64,000 bases of DNA, from contig JAIUPK010000003.1 in assembly GCA_020160915.1 (NCBI GenBank), positions 310,001 to 374,000 of the forward strand, in the 5' to 3' direction. The position numbers were made by a program, and so were the translations under genes. Source of the DNA: Actinomycetota bacterium (lineage in GTDB: Bacteria > Actinomycetota > Actinomycetes > Actinomycetales > Microbacteriaceae). Shown one piece after another: positions 58,135-64,000 of this stretch. How positions within the stretch are numbered: the stretch's first letter is position 1; every line of letters starts with the position of its first letter. The notes under the pieces are model-generated. The model ran no database searches, had not been told where the DNA came from, and was given only the letters and a program-made list of their open reading frames with translations.

Positions 58135-58253
58135 CTGGTTGAGTAGCGCCGAAGGCGCGTATCGAAACCAAGCAGCTGGTTGAGTAGCGCCGAAGGCGCG
58201 TATCGAAACCAGGCCATCGGTTTCGATACGCCGCTTCGCGCCTACTCAACCGG
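58135..58253. repeat. Three-copy GTTGAGTAG...CGTATCGAAAC repeat cluster
   Basis: Two identical direct copies of 36 bp (58135-58170 and 58176-58211; CTGGTTGAGTAGCGCCGAAG at the start) and one inverted copy (58218-58253; CGGTTTCGATACGCCGCTTC at the start). Each has the self-complementary centre GCGCCGAAGGCGC. It fills the gap between convergent genes and may work as a terminator. Confidence 0.85.
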
Positions 58254-58256
58254 CGT

Positions 58257-59078
58257 CTAGTCCAGGAACAGCGCCTTCAGCCGACGCGTCGTGAAGACCA
58301 GCCCCACGGCGATCATCACGAGGAAGTAGAGCAGGTGCAGCAGCATCGCTGGCGTCAGTGCGCCAGTCGTGAGTCCGCGCACCAGCTCGACGCCATGCCA
58401 GAGCGGTAGCGCCTGAATGAACCACTGGATCGGCTCGGGATACACCGTCAGCGGGTAGAACGTCGCCGAGAACAGGAACATCGGCAGCATCACGAACTGC
58501 ACCCACTCCATCTGCTGGAACGTCTTCAGGTAGCTCGTGATCCCCATACCGAGGCTGGCGAAGCCGAACGCGATCACCAGGATCGCGGGCAGCGCGAGGA
58601 TGGCAGTCCACGACAGGTTCAGCCCGAGCGCCGTCATCACCAGCAGGAACGTGGTGCCATAGGCCGCGCCGCGAAGCAGGGCGAGCGAGATCTCGCCGAG
58701 CGCGACATCCAATGGACCGAGACTGGTGGCGAGCATTCCCTGATAGAGCTTGCCGAAGTGCATCTTGAAGAAGACGTTCCAGGTGGAGTCGTAGATCGCG
58801 CCGTTCATCGCCGAGACCGCGAGCAGCGCCGGCGCGATGAACGCGGCGTACGGGATGACGTTGCCCTGGGCATCCGTCACACCGGTGATGTAGCTGCCGA
58901 GACCGAGACCGAGCGCGAGCAGGTAGAAGATCGGCTCGAACACCCCGGTGAGGATGATCGCCCAGTTGGTGCTTCGGGTCGCGAGCAGACCGCGGCCCAC
59001 GACCGCACGCGCGTTGCCCGCATACAGGGAACGGAGCCCGGCCTCGGACCGGGTGCTAGGGGTGATCGTGGATGTCAC
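58257..59078 (-). CDS. ABC-2 type exporter permease (second of two)
   Basis: A 273-residue membrane protein with about six helices, of the NodJ/DrrB group: IILTGVFEPIFYLLALGLGL, YAAFIAPALLAVSAMNGAIY, MHFGKLYQGMLATSLGPLDV and LPMFLFSATFYPLTVYPEPI. The GTG at 59078 overlaps the first permease by 4 bp; the longer frame upstream is spurious. With the partner permease and ATPase it forms an exporter, perhaps of a drug or glycolipid. Confidence 0.87.
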   Translation of the reverse strand: MTSTITPSTRSEAGLRSLYAGNARAVVGRGLLATRSTNWAIILTGVFEPIFYLLALGLGLGSYITGVTDAQGNVIPYAAFIAPALLAVSAMNGAIYDSTWNVFFKMHFGKLYQGMLATSLGPLDVALGEISLALLRGAAYGTTFLLVMTALGLNLSWTAILALPAILVIAFGFASLGMGITSYLKTFQQMEWVQFVMLPMFLFSATFYPLTVYPEPIQWFIQALPLWHGVELVRGLTTGALTPAMLLHLLYFLVMIAVGLVFTTRRLKALFLD

Positions 59079-59890
59079 TTGTCGAGCCTCCGAGTCGCGA
59101 TGCGTACGCAGAGCTGCCAGCCGAGCACGCCGAGCCCGATGAGGTAGACGATGTGCGCGACCGTCAGCCAGATCGGTTCGGTCGGGCCGTAGACGAACTG
59201 ACGGCCCAGCTCGCTGGCGTGCCAGAGCGGGGAGAGCCAGCCGATCCACTGCAGGAAGATCGGCAGCTGGGTCAAGGGGAAGAGTGTTCCCGAGAACAGG
59301 GTCAGCGGCAGGATGATCACGCGCTGCAGAATGGCGAACTGGCCGCGATCCTCCTGAATCGTCGCGGCGTAGGCCGCGACCGGCGAGAAGGCGAAGCCGC
59401 AGAGCAGCCCCGCGACGATGGTCAGCGCGCTCCAGCCGGGCTCAACCGCGCCGAACAGCAGCATCATCAGGTAGTAGACGCTCGTCGTGACGAGCATGCG
59501 CAGGCCGACGAACAGCACGACGCCATTGATGATCTGCCGCCCGGAGATGGGGGCGGCGTTCATGCCGATGAAGATGGCGTTCCACTTGAAGCCGAGAAGG
59601 ATGCCGAAGGTGTACTCCTCCATCGCCACCAGGAGCCCCGCGGTCGCGAGGAGTGCGGGGGCGACGAACTGCAGGTAGGTGACGCCGGGCACCGGGCCCA
59701 CGTTGCCCGTGATGAGGGTCGCGAGTCCGACACCGAAGGCGAACAGGTAGAGGAACGGCGTGCCGATCGCCGTCGCGACGAGGGTGCCGATGTAGCCGCG
59801 CATCGAGCGGATCTTGTGCTCGGCGACGTACCACGCGCCCCATCGGCGTGCGCGGGCGCCCGTCTGCAGCGGGCTGATGTCGGCGCTCAT
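59075..59890 (-). CDS. ABC-2 type exporter permease (first of two)
   Basis: A 271-residue permease homologous to its neighbour: VATAIGTPFLYLFAFGVGLA, FVAPALLATAGLLVAMEEYT, FKWNAIFIGMNAAPISGRQI and ILPLTLFSGTLFPLTQLPIF. Two different permeases suggest a heterodimer. The ATG at 59890 overlaps the ATPase gene as ATGA. Confidence 0.87.
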   Translation of the reverse strand: MSADISPLQTGARARRWGAWYVAEHKIRSMRGYIGTLVATAIGTPFLYLFAFGVGLATLITGNVGPVPGVTYLQFVAPALLATAGLLVAMEEYTFGILLGFKWNAIFIGMNAAPISGRQIINGVVLFVGLRMLVTTSVYYLMMLLFGAVEPGWSALTIVAGLLCGFAFSPVAAYAATIQEDRGQFAILQRVIILPLTLFSGTLFPLTQLPIFLQWIGWLSPLWHASELGRQFVYGPTEPIWLTVAHIVYLIGLGVLGWQLCVRIATRRLDK

Positions 59891-60819
59891 TCGACGAGGG
59901 TCCGGCCCGTGAGCTTGAGGAAGACATCCTCCAGGCTGGAGCGCCGCACGAGGCTCGTGATCGGTTCGAGACCACGCCGGGTCAACTCGACCAGGGCCTC
60001 CTCGCCACTGGTCGCATAGATCAGGATGCGATCGGGCAGCACCTCGAGACGGTCGCCGATGCCCGCGAGCTCGTCGGCCGCCGTCGCGTTGCGCTCGGAG
60101 CCGAACCGCACCTCGAGCACCTCGCGACTCGAGTGCTCCCGGATCAGGGCGGCGGGTGCGCCCTCGGCCATGATGGTGCCCTTGTCGACGACGACGAGCC
60201 GGTCGCACAGCTGCTCGGCCTCATCCATGTAGTGGGTGGTGAGCACGAGCGTCGTGCCCTGCTCCTTCAGCCGGAACAACCGGTCCCACAGGATGTGCCG
60301 TGCCTGCGGGTCCAGCCCCGTCGTCGGTTCGTCGAGCAGCAGGATGCGCGGGTCGTTGATCAGCGCACGCGCGATGGTCAGGCGCCGCTTCATCCCGCCG
60401 CTGAGGTCATCGATCTTGGCCTTGGACCGATCGCTCAGCTGCGCGAACTCGAGCAGCTCGTCGGCGCGCGTGGCGATGTGGGAGCGCGAGAGTCCGAAGT
60501 AGCGGCCGTACACCAGCAGGTTGTCGCGCACGCGCAGTTCGGTGTCGAGGTTGTCGGCCTGCGGCACGACACCCAATTGGGAGCGGATCGACGGCCCGTG
60601 CTGATTGGGGTCGAGACCCAGGATCGACAGGTCGCCGCTGGTGCGCGTCGACACCGCCCCGACCATGCGCATCGTGGTCGACTTGCCCGCACCGTTGGGC
60701 CCGAGCAGGCCGAACGACTCCCCCGGAGCCACCTCGAACGAGATGCCGTCGACGGCGACGAAGTCCTTGTACTTCTTGGTGAGCGAGGACGCGGTGATGA
60801 CAGGTGCTGGCACAGTCAT
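59887..60819 (-). CDS. ABC-2 type exporter ATP-binding protein
   Basis: A 310-residue DrrA/NodI-like ATPase: GLLGPNGAGKSTTMRMVG (Walker A), VVPQADNLDTELRVRDNL (Q-loop), DDLSGGMKRRLTIARALI (signature) and ILLLDEPTTGLDPQAR (Walker B). The C-terminal 80 residues are the extra DrrA-type domain, ending LEDVFLKLTGRTL. It is the first gene of the three-gene operon. Confidence 0.93.
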   Translation of the reverse strand: MTVPAPVITASSLTKKYKDFVAVDGISFEVAPGESFGLLGPNGAGKSTTMRMVGAVSTRTSGDLSILGLDPNQHGPSIRSQLGVVPQADNLDTELRVRDNLLVYGRYFGLSRSHIATRADELLEFAQLSDRSKAKIDDLSGGMKRRLTIARALINDPRILLLDEPTTGLDPQARHILWDRLFRLKEQGTTLVLTTHYMDEAEQLCDRLVVVDKGTIMAEGAPAALIREHSSREVLEVRFGSERNATAADELAGIGDRLEVLPDRILIYATSGEEALVELTRRGLEPITSLVRRSSLEDVFLKLTGRTLVE

Positions 60820-60911
60820 CGAGCCTAACCCGGGGGTGCGACACTGGCACCCGCGAATTACCCCGCACGGAGTACGAGGCGACCCACAACCTGAGCGAGA
60901 CTTGAGGGACC

Positions 60912-62789
60912 ATGACGACAGCGAACGACACCAGCCGCCGAAGCCCCTTCTCGCGCACGCCCGATGACGGTCCGCGCGCGAAGCTCAGCCAGCTCTGGCC
61001 GTACCTTGCCGAGCACCGCGGCATCCTCAGCGTCGTCGTTGCGCTGAGCATCCTCGCGGCGGCGGCCTCGCTGGCCCAGCCACTGCTCGTGAGCCAGGTC
61101 ATCACGGTCGTGCAGGCGAACAAGCCCCTCGGGATGCTCGTCTGGGCGCTCGTGGGGCTGGTCGTGATCTCTGGCGTGCTGAGCGGATTCCAGCACTACC
61201 TGCTGCAGCGCACCGGAACCAGCGTCGTGCTGTCGGCCCGCCGGCAGCTGGTGCGCCGGATGCTGCGGCTGCCGATCAGCGAGTTCGACACGCGCCGCAC
61301 GGGCGACCTGGTCAGCCGCGTCGGGTCGGACACCACGCTGCTCTACGCCGTCATCACCCAGGGGCTCGTCGACGCGATCGGCGGAGCGCTCGTCTTCATC
61401 GGTGCGCTTGTTGCGATGCTCATCATCGATCCGCTGCTGCTCGGACTCACCCTGCTGGTGGTCGCCATCGCCGTGGTCACCGTCGTGAGCCTGTCCGGGC
61501 GCATCCGGGTGGCCAGCCGCAAGCAGCAGGAGAAGGTCGGCGACCTGGCGGCGTCGGTCGAGCGGTCCTTGAGCGCCGTCCGTACGGTGCGGGCATCCAA
61601 TGCCACCGATCGTGAGATCGCCGCCGTCGAGAAGGATGCCGAGGGCGCCTGGCGCATGGGCATCCAGGTTGCGAAGATCTCCGCACTCGTCGTGCCGATC
61701 GCGGGCATCGCCCTGCAGGTCGCGCTGCTCGTGGTGCTCGGCGTCGGCGGCTTCCGGGTCGCCAGCGGTGCGATCACCGTCGCGAGCCTGGTGTCGTTCA
61801 TCCTCTTCCTGTTCATGATGATCATGCCGCTCGGCCAGGCCTTCGGCGCGATCAATTCGGTCAACCAGGCGCTCGGCGCGCTGGGGCGCATCCAGGAGAT
61901 CATCTCGCTGCCGAGCGAGACCGACGGCGACGCCGCGATCGTTCCCGCTGCAGCCATCGAGACGGATGCCGCGATCACCTTCGAGAACGTGGAGTTCAGC
62001 TACCCAGAGGGCACCGTCGTCGAGCAGGTCGAGAAGGAGGTTGTCGAGCTCGTCGAGACCGAGCACCTCGAGGGCCAGATCTCGACGAGCGCGATCGCCG
62101 ACTCAGACCGCACCGTGCTGCGCGGTGTCTCCTTCGCCGCCGAGCGCGGCAAGCGCACCGCGCTGGTCGGACCTTCGGGCGCGGGCAAGAGCACGATCCT
62201 CGCCCTCATCGAGCGCTTCTACGACCCGAACGCGGGCGTGGTGCGTCTCGGCGGCATCGACATTCGCGGCCTCGACCGCACGGATCTGCGGGCCCAGATC
62301 GGCTACGTCGAACAGGACGCCCCGGTTCTGGCGGGCACGATCCGCGAGAACCTGCGGCTCGCCACACCCGACGCGACCGACGAGCAGTGCATCGAGGTGC
62401 TGCACGCCGTGAACCTCACCGAGGTGCTCGAGCGCAACGAACTCGGCCTCGACGCCCCGGTCGGCGAGGACGGCGTCATGCTCTCCGGTGGTGAGCGCCA
62501 GCGACTGGCGATCGCCCGCACCCTGCTCGCGGCCCCGCCCATCCTGCTGCTGGATGAGTCGACCTCGAGCCTCGACGGCCTCAACGAGCAGATGCTGCGC
62601 GAGGCCATCGATGCCGTGGCCCAGAACCGCACGCTCATCGTGATCGCGCACCGGCTGTCGACCGTGGTCGACTCCGACCAGATCGTCGTGCTCGACCACG
62701 GACAGGTCGTGGGCGTGGGCACCCACTCCGAGCTCGTGAAGTCGACGCCGCTCTATAAGGACCTGGCGAAGCACCAGCTGCTGGTTTAG
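60912..62789 (+). CDS. ABC transporter, fused membrane and ATPase half-transporter
   Basis: A 625-residue type I ABC exporter. Residues 35-330 carry six helices (for example ILSVVVALSILAAAASLAQP) with RRTGDLVSRVGSDTTLLYAV. The ATPase has LVGPSGAGKSTILALIERFY, the signature LSGGERQRLAIARTLLAAPP and LLLDESTSSLDGLNEQM. Between the first strand (FSYPEGT) and VLRGVSFAAERG is an insert of about 30 residues with EKEVVELVETE, encoded by extragenic-repeat-like DNA. It starts 92 bp from the divergent ABC-2 operon. Drug or lipid export is likely. Confidence 0.9.
   Translation: MTTANDTSRRSPFSRTPDDGPRAKLSQLWPYLAEHRGILSVVVALSILAAAASLAQPLLVSQVITVVQANKPLGMLVWALVGLVVISGVLSGFQHYLLQRTGTSVVLSARRQLVRRMLRLPISEFDTRRTGDLVSRVGSDTTLLYAVITQGLVDAIGGALVFIGALVAMLIIDPLLLGLTLLVVAIAVVTVVSLSGRIRVASRKQQEKVGDLAASVERSLSAVRTVRASNATDREIAAVEKDAEGAWRMGIQVAKISALVVPIAGIALQVALLVVLGVGGFRVASGAITVASLVSFILFLFMMIMPLGQAFGAINSVNQALGALGRIQEIISLPSETDGDAAIVPAAAIETDAAITFENVEFSYPEGTVVEQVEKEVVELVETEHLEGQISTSAIADSDRTVLRGVSFAAERGKRTALVGPSGAGKSTILALIERFYDPNAGVVRLGGIDIRGLDRTDLRAQIGYVEQDAPVLAGTIRENLRLATPDATDEQCIEVLHAVNLTEVLERNELGLDAPVGEDGVMLSGGERQRLAIARTLLAAPPILLLDESTSSLDGLNEQMLREAIDAVAQNRTLIVIAHRLSTVVDSDQIVVLDHGQVVGVGTHSELVKSTPLYKDLAKHQLLV
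62039..62060. repeat. Extragenic-repeat-like palindrome inside the ABC transporter CDS
   Basis: GTCGAGCTCGTCGAGACC (within 62039-62060, GG-T before it) matches the GGTGGTCGAGC...GTCGAGACC repeat common in actinobacterial intergenic DNA. It is in frame and encodes VVELVET. It lies in the variable first loop of the nucleotide-binding domain. Confidence 0.55.
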
Positions 62790-62854
62790 GCGGGCGCGGT
62801 CTCGTCGATTTCGCCGCCGGCCAACCTCGCCTGTCGCCTGCGCTGGCCCCTTCT

Positions 62855-62897
62855 GTTGTGCAGGAGAAGCGACTATTGCTCGCGCCTCCTGCAGAAC
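62855..62897. repeat. Orphan palindrome E with a core related to C/D
   Basis: GTTGTGCAGGAG at 62855-62866 pairs with CTCCTGCAGAAC at 62886-62897 (11 of 12), loop 19 bases. The TGCAGGAG core is shared with palindromes C and D, but the arms are in the opposite order. It lies in the 214-bp gap between convergent ABC transporter and SpoU genes with no gene of its own. The rest of the gap holds only GC-rich sequence with short GGC/GCC repeats. Confidence 0.65.
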
Positions 62898-63003
62898 GGG
62901 AGTCTGCGGAAGGAGGAAGTCGACATTTCGCGGCCGGCACCCGACAGACGCGGCGGCGGCACCCGAGACCCCACGGCCAGCACCCGACGCCCCGCGGCGG
63001 CAC

Positions 63004-63804
63004 CTAGCCCGCGAGCGCATACATCGCGACGGCCGCTGTGGCCGCCACGTTGAGCGAATCGATGCCGTGGGCCATGGGGATCTGCACGACGCTGTCCGCG
63101 GCATCCAGCCCCTCGCGGGTGAGACCGTAGCCCTCCTCCCCCAGCACCAGGGCGACCCGCTCCGGGGCGGATGCCGCGAACTCCCGCAGGTCGACGGCGC
63201 CAGGCTCAAGCGCCAACGCGGCCACGTGAAACCCCGACGCCGTCAGCACAGCCCGCGCACTGCCCCAGTCGCCGAGGCGCGTCCACGGCACCTGCAGCAC
63301 TGTTCCCATCGACACCCGGATGGCCCGCCGGTAGAACGGGTCCGAGCACCGCGGCGTGACCAGAACAGCGTCCGCCCCGATCCCCGCGACCGATCGGAAG
63401 ATGGCGCCGACGTTGGTGGGGTCTGCCACGTTCTCGAGGATGACGATGCGGCGGGCATCCCGCAGCAGCGACTCGACCGCAGGTAGGGCGGGGCGATGCA
63501 TCGAGGCGATCAGCCCCCGGTGCAGCAGGTAGCCGGTCAGTTGCTCGAGCAGTTCGGGCGGGCCGTGGAAGATGGGCACGTCGTGCCGGGCGGTCAGTTC
63601 GAGGGCCTCACTGACCGAAGCGCCGAGCGCGAGCACCGATCGCGGCCGGTGCCCGGCCCGCAATGCGCGCCCGAGTACGAGCGCCGACTCAGCGATGTAG
63701 AGCCCGTGCTCGGTGCCCTGCGCCTTCTTGAGTGCGACATCAGTCTGGTGCGAGTAGTCGGCGAGGCGCGGGTCGTCGAGCGAGTCGATCTCGATGACGG
63801 TCAT
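63004..63804 (-). CDS. TrmH/SpoU-family RNA 2'-O-methyltransferase
   Basis: A 266-residue SPOUT enzyme. The N-terminal substrate domain (SLDDPRLADYSHQTDVALKK) precedes VILENVADPTNVGAIFRSVA (motif 1), VALVLGEEGYGLTREGLDAA (motif 2) and VVQIPMAHGIDSLNVAATAA (motif 3), which form the SAM-binding knot. It probably methylates rRNA or tRNA ribose; the target is unknown. Confidence 0.9.
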   Translation of the reverse strand: MTVIEIDSLDDPRLADYSHQTDVALKKAQGTEHGLYIAESALVLGRALRAGHRPRSVLALGASVSEALELTARHDVPIFHGPPELLEQLTGYLLHRGLIASMHRPALPAVESLLRDARRIVILENVADPTNVGAIFRSVAGIGADAVLVTPRCSDPFYRRAIRVSMGTVLQVPWTRLGDWGSARAVLTASGFHVAALALEPGAVDLREFAASAPERVALVLGEEGYGLTREGLDAADSVVQIPMAHGIDSLNVAATAAVAMYALAG

Positions 63805-63835
63805 CGGTATCGACTTCGCTCGACCACCGCTGGCA

Positions 63836-64000
63836 TCAGGCGAACGGGTTGGGCGTGAGCACGTACTTCGTCTCGAGGTACTCGTGGATGCCCTCGAAGC
63901 CGCCCTCGCGGCCGACGCCCGACTGCTTCATGCCGCCGAACGGTGCGGCCGCGTTGGAGACGACGCCGACGTTGAGGCCCATCATGCCGGTCTGCAGCGT
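63836..64000 (-). CDS. NAD(P)-dependent succinate-semialdehyde dehydrogenase (3' end only)
   Basis: The last 54 residues of an aldehyde dehydrogenase: [39 protein letters not shown] and [11 protein letters not shown]. The NxG..S, PFGG.K.SG.GREG and EYLE.KY pattern is that of GabD-type succinate-semialdehyde dehydrogenases. The rest lies beyond the right edge. Confidence 0.85.
   Translation of the reverse strand, partial: TLQTGMMGLNVGVVSNAAAPFGGMKQSGVGREGGFEGIHEYLETKYVLTPNPFA

Noticed and set aside
58135-58253. CRISPR array
   Set aside because: Only two direct copies with a 5-base gap plus one inverted copy; there are no spacers of normal length and no cas genes.

Overview
The window is about 64 kb of high-GC chromosome from an actinobacterium, most probably a member of the Microbacteriaceae. 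The pointers are the three-part acyl-CoA carboxylase (alpha, beta and a tiny epsilon subunit), an LpdA-type flavoprotein without redox cysteines, LCP cell-wall ligase and PimB-like glycosyltransferase genes, many GTG starts, ATGA/GTGA stop-start overlaps, and short palindromic intergenic repeats (GTTGAGTAG...CGTATCGAAAC). The genus cannot be fixed from the sequence alone. I recognised no rRNA, tRNA, transposase, prophage or CRISPR array.

Layout. 1-8.3 kb: a surface-polysaccharide locus with two divergent operons. It holds all four dTDP-L-rhamnose genes (rfbA, rfbC, rfbB, rfbD) and five glycosyltransferases. 8.3-13.1 kb: an LCP ligase with purE and purK, a GtrA flippase-like protein, a PH-domain membrane protein and birA. 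13.2-23.1 kb: an FkbM methyltransferase, the carboxylase beta and epsilon subunits, a three-gene two-component operon that includes a degenerate kinase-like protein, a TrmA/RumA-type RNA methyltransferase, maf, and the biotinylated carboxylase alpha subunit. 23.2-40.0 kb: an LpdA-like flavoprotein, then a nearly continuous nucleoside-scavenging region. That region has purine nucleoside phosphorylase with a phosphopentose/hexose mutase; an operon with an SAH-hydrolase-like protein, an IclR regulator, adenosine deaminase and an orphan PTS IIA/IIB pair; a nucleoside hydrolase; and a BMP-type nucleoside ABC importer with cytidine deaminase and thymidine phosphorylase. 40.2-42.5 kb: mannose-1-phosphate guanylyltransferase and a mannosyltransferase-like GT4. 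42.7-51.5 kb: sdhCDAB, ptsI, a YihY membrane protein, exonuclease III, trpS and a HAD phosphatase. 52.7-58.1 kb: a riboflavin operon ribD-ribE-ribBA-ribH behind an FMN riboswitch, followed by a lipoprotein and an MFS transporter. 58.2-64 kb: an ABC-2 exporter, an ABC half-transporter, a SpoU methyltransferase and the 3' end of a succinate-semialdehyde dehydrogenase gene.

The most interesting signal is at two unlinked places (31.84-32.93 kb and 51.50-52.67 kb). Each holds a lone gene for an AbiEi-like N-terminal domain joined to a DUF559/Vsr-like nuclease-type domain. Each gene is bracketed by two copies of a long imperfect palindrome. The palindrome is nearly the same on both sides of one gene but has a different sequence at the other gene. 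A third, gene-less palindrome with a related core lies at 62.86-62.90 kb. This resembles the REP/RAYT arrangement but with an unrelated protein type, and I know of no description of it.

Other points worth a look: a heptamer tandem repeat at the 3' end of ribD, extragenic-repeat DNA that has entered the coding sequence of an ABC transporter, a repeat that supplies the cdd stop codon, and a possible small RNA between the carboxylase and two-component operons.
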